DNA of 34,003 nucleotides. Source: Acidobacteriota bacterium (GTDB taxonomy: Bacteria > Acidobacteriota > UBA6911 > RPQK01 > JAJDTT01). The stretch covers positions 1-34,003 of the forward strand of contig JAPPLF010000031.1 of assembly GCA_028874215.1 (NCBI GenBank). The letters are read 5' to 3'. A model generated the notes under the pieces. It saw only the letters and a program-made list of their open reading frames with translations, was not told the origin of the DNA and made no database searches. The translations under genes and the position numbers were made by a program. This document shows, piece after piece, positions 31,501 to 34,003 of the stretch (the first letter of the stretch is position 1; every line of letters starts with the position of its first letter).

Positions 31501-32299
31501 TGATGCTTTGCGCGATAAGCTGCAATGCGCTGGCCAACCGGGCATCCAAATCGGATATTTCGTCGGGATCATAGAGCAGATTTTCAACGAGAGACCGCAA
31601 ATGTTCGGCTATCCAGTGCAGATCACCTAGTCGCGAGTTGCGACTGTCACTCTTGCTGTCGTCCGAGATTGAACCGAGGTCTATCGCGATGGCGCGAATT
31701 GTTTCATCAATTGCTCCGGCCCGCCTGGAATCAGAACCGAGGGATTTTATAATAATGTTTTCGGCGTGGAGATCATTATGATTGACATCTTTCTTTCTAA
31801 GCTCATCGAGAATATTGAATAAATCAATGGCGATTTGGGCAGCGGCGACGGCGGTCAATCCCGAATTTGGTTTAAGGTAGTCTGCCAACAGTCTACCATC
31901 GACATATTCCAGTTCCGCGACATGGCATGACAGTTTGGTGTCTCCAAAAACAATATCGGCATCGAACATATCGCGAATATCAACGATGTGCTCCGTCCCT
32001 TCGGCTACCCTCGAATGTGTCAGACATTCATGCCGAAAATCTTTACCGGGAAAGAAATCGAATAAATGCTTAGGAGAAATCTTAAGGACGGATTTCGTCT
32101 GAAGCGCGCCGCGGACGGCAAAATATGTTGCTGCGTAAAATCCGCGTCCTAACGGTGTGATAATTGAGTAGTCTCTTATCTTGCTTGGAAAGTCAGAGAG
32201 CGGAAACCGGTACGTTCGTCCACACGTCGGACACGAGTCATCGAGTGACTTCTCGGAGTTATCTTTGGCTGGACAGCAAAAACAGCAGAACTTACCCAT
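28589..32299 (-). CDS. Zinc-ribbon, protein-kinase-like, P-loop ATPase protein with C-terminal Rossmann-like module
   Basis: A 1236-residue protein, AT-richer than its surroundings. Residues 5-29: Cys-rich zinc ribbon (CCFCC and CPTCG). About 44-240: kinase fold with glycine loop LGRGFYAATY (50-59), VLK Lys73, Glu91, catalytic HNDLHAEN (174-181) and IDLG (206-209), so all key residues are kept. About 340-680: ATPase with Walker A GMRGCGKT (347-354) and Walker B VLFLLDD (515-521), resembling ORC/CDC6- or STAND-type AAA+ proteins. 845-885: charged linker. About 930-1236: two Rossmann-like units, the first with VVGLGFEERS (936-944) and DITGL (1009-1013), the second with GLTGSK (1184-1189), recalling the TGGTK motif of CARF domains. 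The start overlaps the upstream gene by 8 bases, with AAGGTG just before it. Likely a sensor or signal-transducing NTPase in a defence or stress module; this role is inference. Confidence 0.85.
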   Translation of the reverse strand: MGKFCCFCCPAKDNSEKSLDDSCPTCGRTYRFPLSDFPSKIRDYSIITPLGRGFYAATYFAVRGALQTKSVLKISPKHLFDFFPGKDFRHECLTHSRVAEGTEHIVDIRDMFDADIVFGDTKLSCHVAELEYVDGRLLADYLKPNSGLTAVAAAQIAIDLFNILDELRKKDVNHNDLHAENIIIKSLGSDSRRAGAIDETIRAIAIDLGSISDDSKSDSRNSRLGDLHWIAEHLRSLVENLLYDPDEISDLDARLASALQLIAQSITPNTENQRTPSSTDFIDQIEDAFYRVAKPWRPWQEPLSLKVFNASYNAQTMQAWHVPQLLVDTDGQWLNTISSPGPQVITGMRGCGKTMLLRALQFHARAAQREEESNGQVLKRLKRDNYVGIFVSAHRLLDRLGDDTETTHVPFARLLVAFGLEAVKAVHHLYDIDQDSVSQFAYKYLVDTIAGYIRNSDDLTYASSIYDLERRLIRLLISMSRGERDYSLVGHPNTAFPRLAEAIRRCSPIWQNAQVLFLLDDVSTRYLNQPRIEQLLSALLFQSPSCAFKLTSEAQTIELGLKSPGEIHPARVGRDLNVFDLGAEVYGKIKRHGRGNGRDFVERILSQRANYFAAHPVQKPTVLLGDVPLETIAAEIGASTSSSRERKKIYRGITALARMCVGDIGDVISLYEQILKKASGQMAPIKPEIQSDCFQDFSARRLYDLNRRRGYLKDVAKSFAEASYSLLINSCKESPFKTNKNRIRQYSSLYVRITTGDFEKQTERLRDLIDAGVFVFAGGSSVPRTKTRDGNPTQQFKLTYRKIYGLVNFIGLAERDRFELSGADLEEWLSKPSKGKEILLRNLGGSDSDEGTDKEARTPPRKEEPIDVDSNARGNEKRGLGVTQPRLFDRNVPSFEIEILPATDPGDASFLGANKPAIRHLEYNSISDFRLDWIVVGLGFEERSLESVRRLCTSTRPRNALTVAYREPGNGTDITSILEKSVERCVTENYEQIIDNGLPRNLDGNVMIDITGLAKPVIFHAVRDQLRHNRHVWVWHTEAESYYPLDGDLAGIVKAEDDSDLHILLEELSRVLTGETGPYISNKLLPSDYDNTRQRVLCAFSSPKHERLFSLLDSREYDRIEIITANVGTPRSKVAQIAADIAARNNTNSYVINIDSNDYDGVLRFITERYRYWYINHGLNFEFGLTGSKIQAVACAAASAAFKISQCWYLRPQRFDPERFTKGVGESHAYEISLKQ

Positions 32300-33518
32300 T
32301 GATCACCTTTTCAAAACCTGGCCCGACTTCCATTGTTTCCGAAATTGAGAACACATTGTCCAACCGCCGTTTGACGGAATGCCATTGCTCTTCAATGACC
32401 CTCACTGTAGCGATGAGGTCTCCGGGTCGCACCATATCTCCAGGCATCTTTTGTAACACAACTCCGATCCCATCCGGAAATTCGACGTTACCTTCTACTC
32501 CGACCGATTGGAATCGAAGGAAAAGATCGCGTAGCCGAGCAAGTATCATACACAAGAATCCATGTTCAGTGGCCAGATATTCAAAGTAATGTTCGCGTCG
32601 AATCTTGTTTACATACTCCTCAAACGCATCTTGACTACTACCTTGTGCCCGCAAGTTGTCATAGAAGTGTTTCTCGGCAGCTTTCGTGTGGCTTTGTAAA
32701 TCCATGGCGGGGTGACTGACCGTTGCACATGCCATAGCAAAGCACACCTTAGTATGATTTTCGAGAAATGAATCTTGCCGTCCGGAAAAAGTGTCCTTGA
32801 GGGCAACCAGTGATTCTCCTCTACCGACAAACGGTTGGTAGGGAAATCGGGCATCGGTAAGAAAGCAGACAGAATCTATTCCGGCGATGGACGCTATTTT
32901 CGAAAATCGGCGAGCATTCCTGCGGGCCTCCGTCCACGTCACACCAAAGTTTCCGTGTGGTCCCACTCGGACGTCCAGGCCAGCGTGATTTAGGCCGACA
33001 GCAATCTTCTTCGACAGAATACTCGCTATCGTTAGCCCAGGAACGGATTGCGTCCCTGAAAGTTGTCTGAAACGGAATAGTCGAGCATCGAGGGGCGCCT
33101 GTTCCTCACCAGCCAAGAAATGCGAGTAGCCGCATCGCTCAATGCAATCCATTACCTCGTCATTGGTCAGCTTCACTCTGTAGCCTGGCAACTGTGCTAG
33201 CGTGTCCACGCCTCCAGCCGGACGTCCTGGGACACCGAGCTTTGGGACGCAAAAATCCAGGGCCCGTAGGTAAAGCGGACCCAGCAATGTCGAAAGTGAA
33301 GTCGGTGCGCCGGTAGATGCCAAGTCCGCTTTTGGTTGACTCATCGGGATTTCGAGGACATTTCCGGATCTTCCGAGAACGGATGCCAGATACGCAATTC
33401 CGGCATCTGTTAGGCGGTTACTGACTGCTTGGGCGACCACGGCACGCATATTATCGCTTGAAGGTTCTGAACGAAACTTGTCGACTAGATCTTTCATTCT
33501 AAAAAATCTGCAACTCAC
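32292..33518 (-). CDS. Divergent thymidine/pyrimidine-nucleoside-phosphorylase-like protein
   Basis: A 408-residue protein that follows the thymidine phosphorylase layout. STGAPTSLSTLLGPL (68-82) aligns with the KHSTGGVGDVTSLMLGP phosphate loop; GRPAGGVDTLAQLPGY (98-113) with GHTGGTLDKLESIPGF; LFRFRQLSG and TIASILSKKIAVGL (147-176) with the RDVTATV and TASILAKKLAEGL blocks; LDVRVGPHGNFG with MDVKVGSGAF. The equivalents of E. coli Arg171, Ser186 and Lys190 are Arg151, Ser166 and Lys170, all kept; Lys84-His85 are not. Residues 350-375 (GIGVVLQKMPGDMVRPGDLI) match the C-terminal barrel-sandwich domain. It may act on nucleosides or nucleotides, or bind them. Start GTG 33518 or ATG 33497. It overlaps the kinase-ATPase gene by 8 bases. 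Confidence 0.78.
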   Translation of the reverse strand: MSCRFFRMKDLVDKFRSEPSSDNMRAVVAQAVSNRLTDAGIAYLASVLGRSGNVLEIPMSQPKADLASTGAPTSLSTLLGPLYLRALDFCVPKLGVPGRPAGGVDTLAQLPGYRVKLTNDEVMDCIERCGYSHFLAGEEQAPLDARLFRFRQLSGTQSVPGLTIASILSKKIAVGLNHAGLDVRVGPHGNFGVTWTEARRNARRFSKIASIAGIDSVCFLTDARFPYQPFVGRGESLVALKDTFSGRQDSFLENHTKVCFAMACATVSHPAMDLQSHTKAAEKHFYDNLRAQGSSQDAFEEYVNKIRREHYFEYLATEHGFLCMILARLRDLFLRFQSVGVEGNVEFPDGIGVVLQKMPGDMVRPGDLIATVRVIEEQWHSVKRRLDNVFSISETMEVGPGFEKVING

Positions 33519-33888
33519 TTCCTATGGTCGCGTGAGATCCTCCTTTTGTTATTCACATCGCGGGTCAGTAACCTCGCCATAACTTCTTGACTATTAATGA
33601 GGATCAAGGCAATGATCCGGGATGCAGACATGGTTGAACAACAGGACGACTCATGCCACGGTCTGGTAAGTGGGTGCGCCGCGAGCTGGACATAAGGATC
33701 TGTCCAGCATCGAAGCACGGGGTCCACATCGTCGAATAGAAGAGCCACACGAATGGCCCCACCCTGGAAACGTTAATGGAAAAGTGACCCACCACGGGGT
33801 AAAGAAATATCTCCAATACTCCAGAGGTCTTCGGTTCTCCCGATTGGCATCCCAACGACTCCGTTCCGACATGAGTCTTGACCAGCGA
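33519..33888. other. Region upstream of the two-gene cassette
   Basis: Promoter region of the phosphorylase-like/kinase operon. A minus-strand frame (33515-33748) ends in GTGA over the next start codon and is followed by a GGAGG, but its composition is not convincingly coding. The GGAGG at about 33536-33540 is too far from GTG 33518 to be its ribosome site. No other feature recognised. Confidence 0.35.
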
Positions 33889-34003
33889 TCCGGGGGCGGC
33901 CGGGGGCCCCCCCGCCCCCCCCCACCCCCGGGCCCCCCCCGCGGGCCCCCCCCCCCAAAAAAGCCGGTGGGGCGGGGCCGGCAAACAACCCCCCCCCCGG
34001 GGA
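33889..34003. other. Low-complexity contig end, probable assembly artefact
   Basis: The last ~115 bases consist of long C and G runs broken by short A runs, unlike anything else in the window. This is typical of low-quality read ends at an assembly edge; genes should not be read from it. Confidence 0.75.

Noticed and set aside
33515-33748. 77-residue minus-strand gene upstream of the phosphorylase-like gene
   Set aside because: GTGA overlap is attractive, but the sequence lacks coding character and is close to the unreliable contig end.

Overview
This is a GC-rich metagenome-type contig of about 34 kb. The gene set suggests Acidobacteriota or a similar Gram-negative lineage: two large TonB-dependent receptors with an N-terminal carboxypeptidase-regulatory-like domain, an exo-alpha-sialidase-like protein, a Gfo/Idh/MocA oxidoreductase, a secreted amidohydrolase, an M19-type dipeptidase, and many small GC-rich hairpin repeats between genes. 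The taxonomic call is inference; there is no rRNA or other marker gene, and I found no tRNA.

Layout. 0.1-4.5 kb: an antitoxin-like small protein, a sodium:solute symporter and a TonB-dependent receptor, linked by 4-nt stop/start overlaps. 4.7-5.5 kb: an AT-richer orphan gene with a possible nuclease-like motif. 5.7-6.3 kb: an intact ParDE-type toxin-antitoxin pair with a palindromic operator candidate. 6.4-8.8 kb: a respiratory cluster of an octaheme HAO-family cytochrome, a tetraheme NapC/NirT-type quinol dehydrogenase and two small membrane proteins. 8.8-14.3 kb: inositol-dehydrogenase-like oxidoreductase, two orphan antitoxins (one directly downstream of the stub of its deleted toxin), amidohydrolase, an antitoxin with a nonsense-mutated VapC, and a sialidase-like protein. 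14.5-20.9 kb: small membrane protein, second TonB receptor, an EEP-family hydrolase, and a dipeptidase-RidA operon.

21.2-28.5 kb is a decayed defence region. It holds an SprT-like metallopeptidase coupled to a DUF433 antitoxin whose DUF5615 toxin is broken; an intact VapBC pair; a HicB antitoxin; and fragments of at least two type I restriction-modification loci (hsdM 3' end, hsdR with a nonsense codon plus a large internal deletion, an AlbA_2/RecG-like accessory ATPase with several stops and frameshifts, and a second chimeric hsdR-start/hsdS-end scar).

28.6-33.5 kb is the main point of interest: two overlapping, intact, AT-richer genes. The upstream gene encodes a divergent thymidine/pyrimidine-nucleoside-phosphorylase-like protein. 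The downstream gene encodes a 1236-residue protein with a zinc ribbon, a protein-kinase-like domain, a P-loop ATPase and a C-terminal duplicated Rossmann-like (possibly CARF-like) module. I do not recognise this pairing as a described system. Its architecture and position beside degraded restriction and toxin genes make it a candidate defence or signalling module. The last ~115 bases are homopolymeric and look like an assembly artefact.
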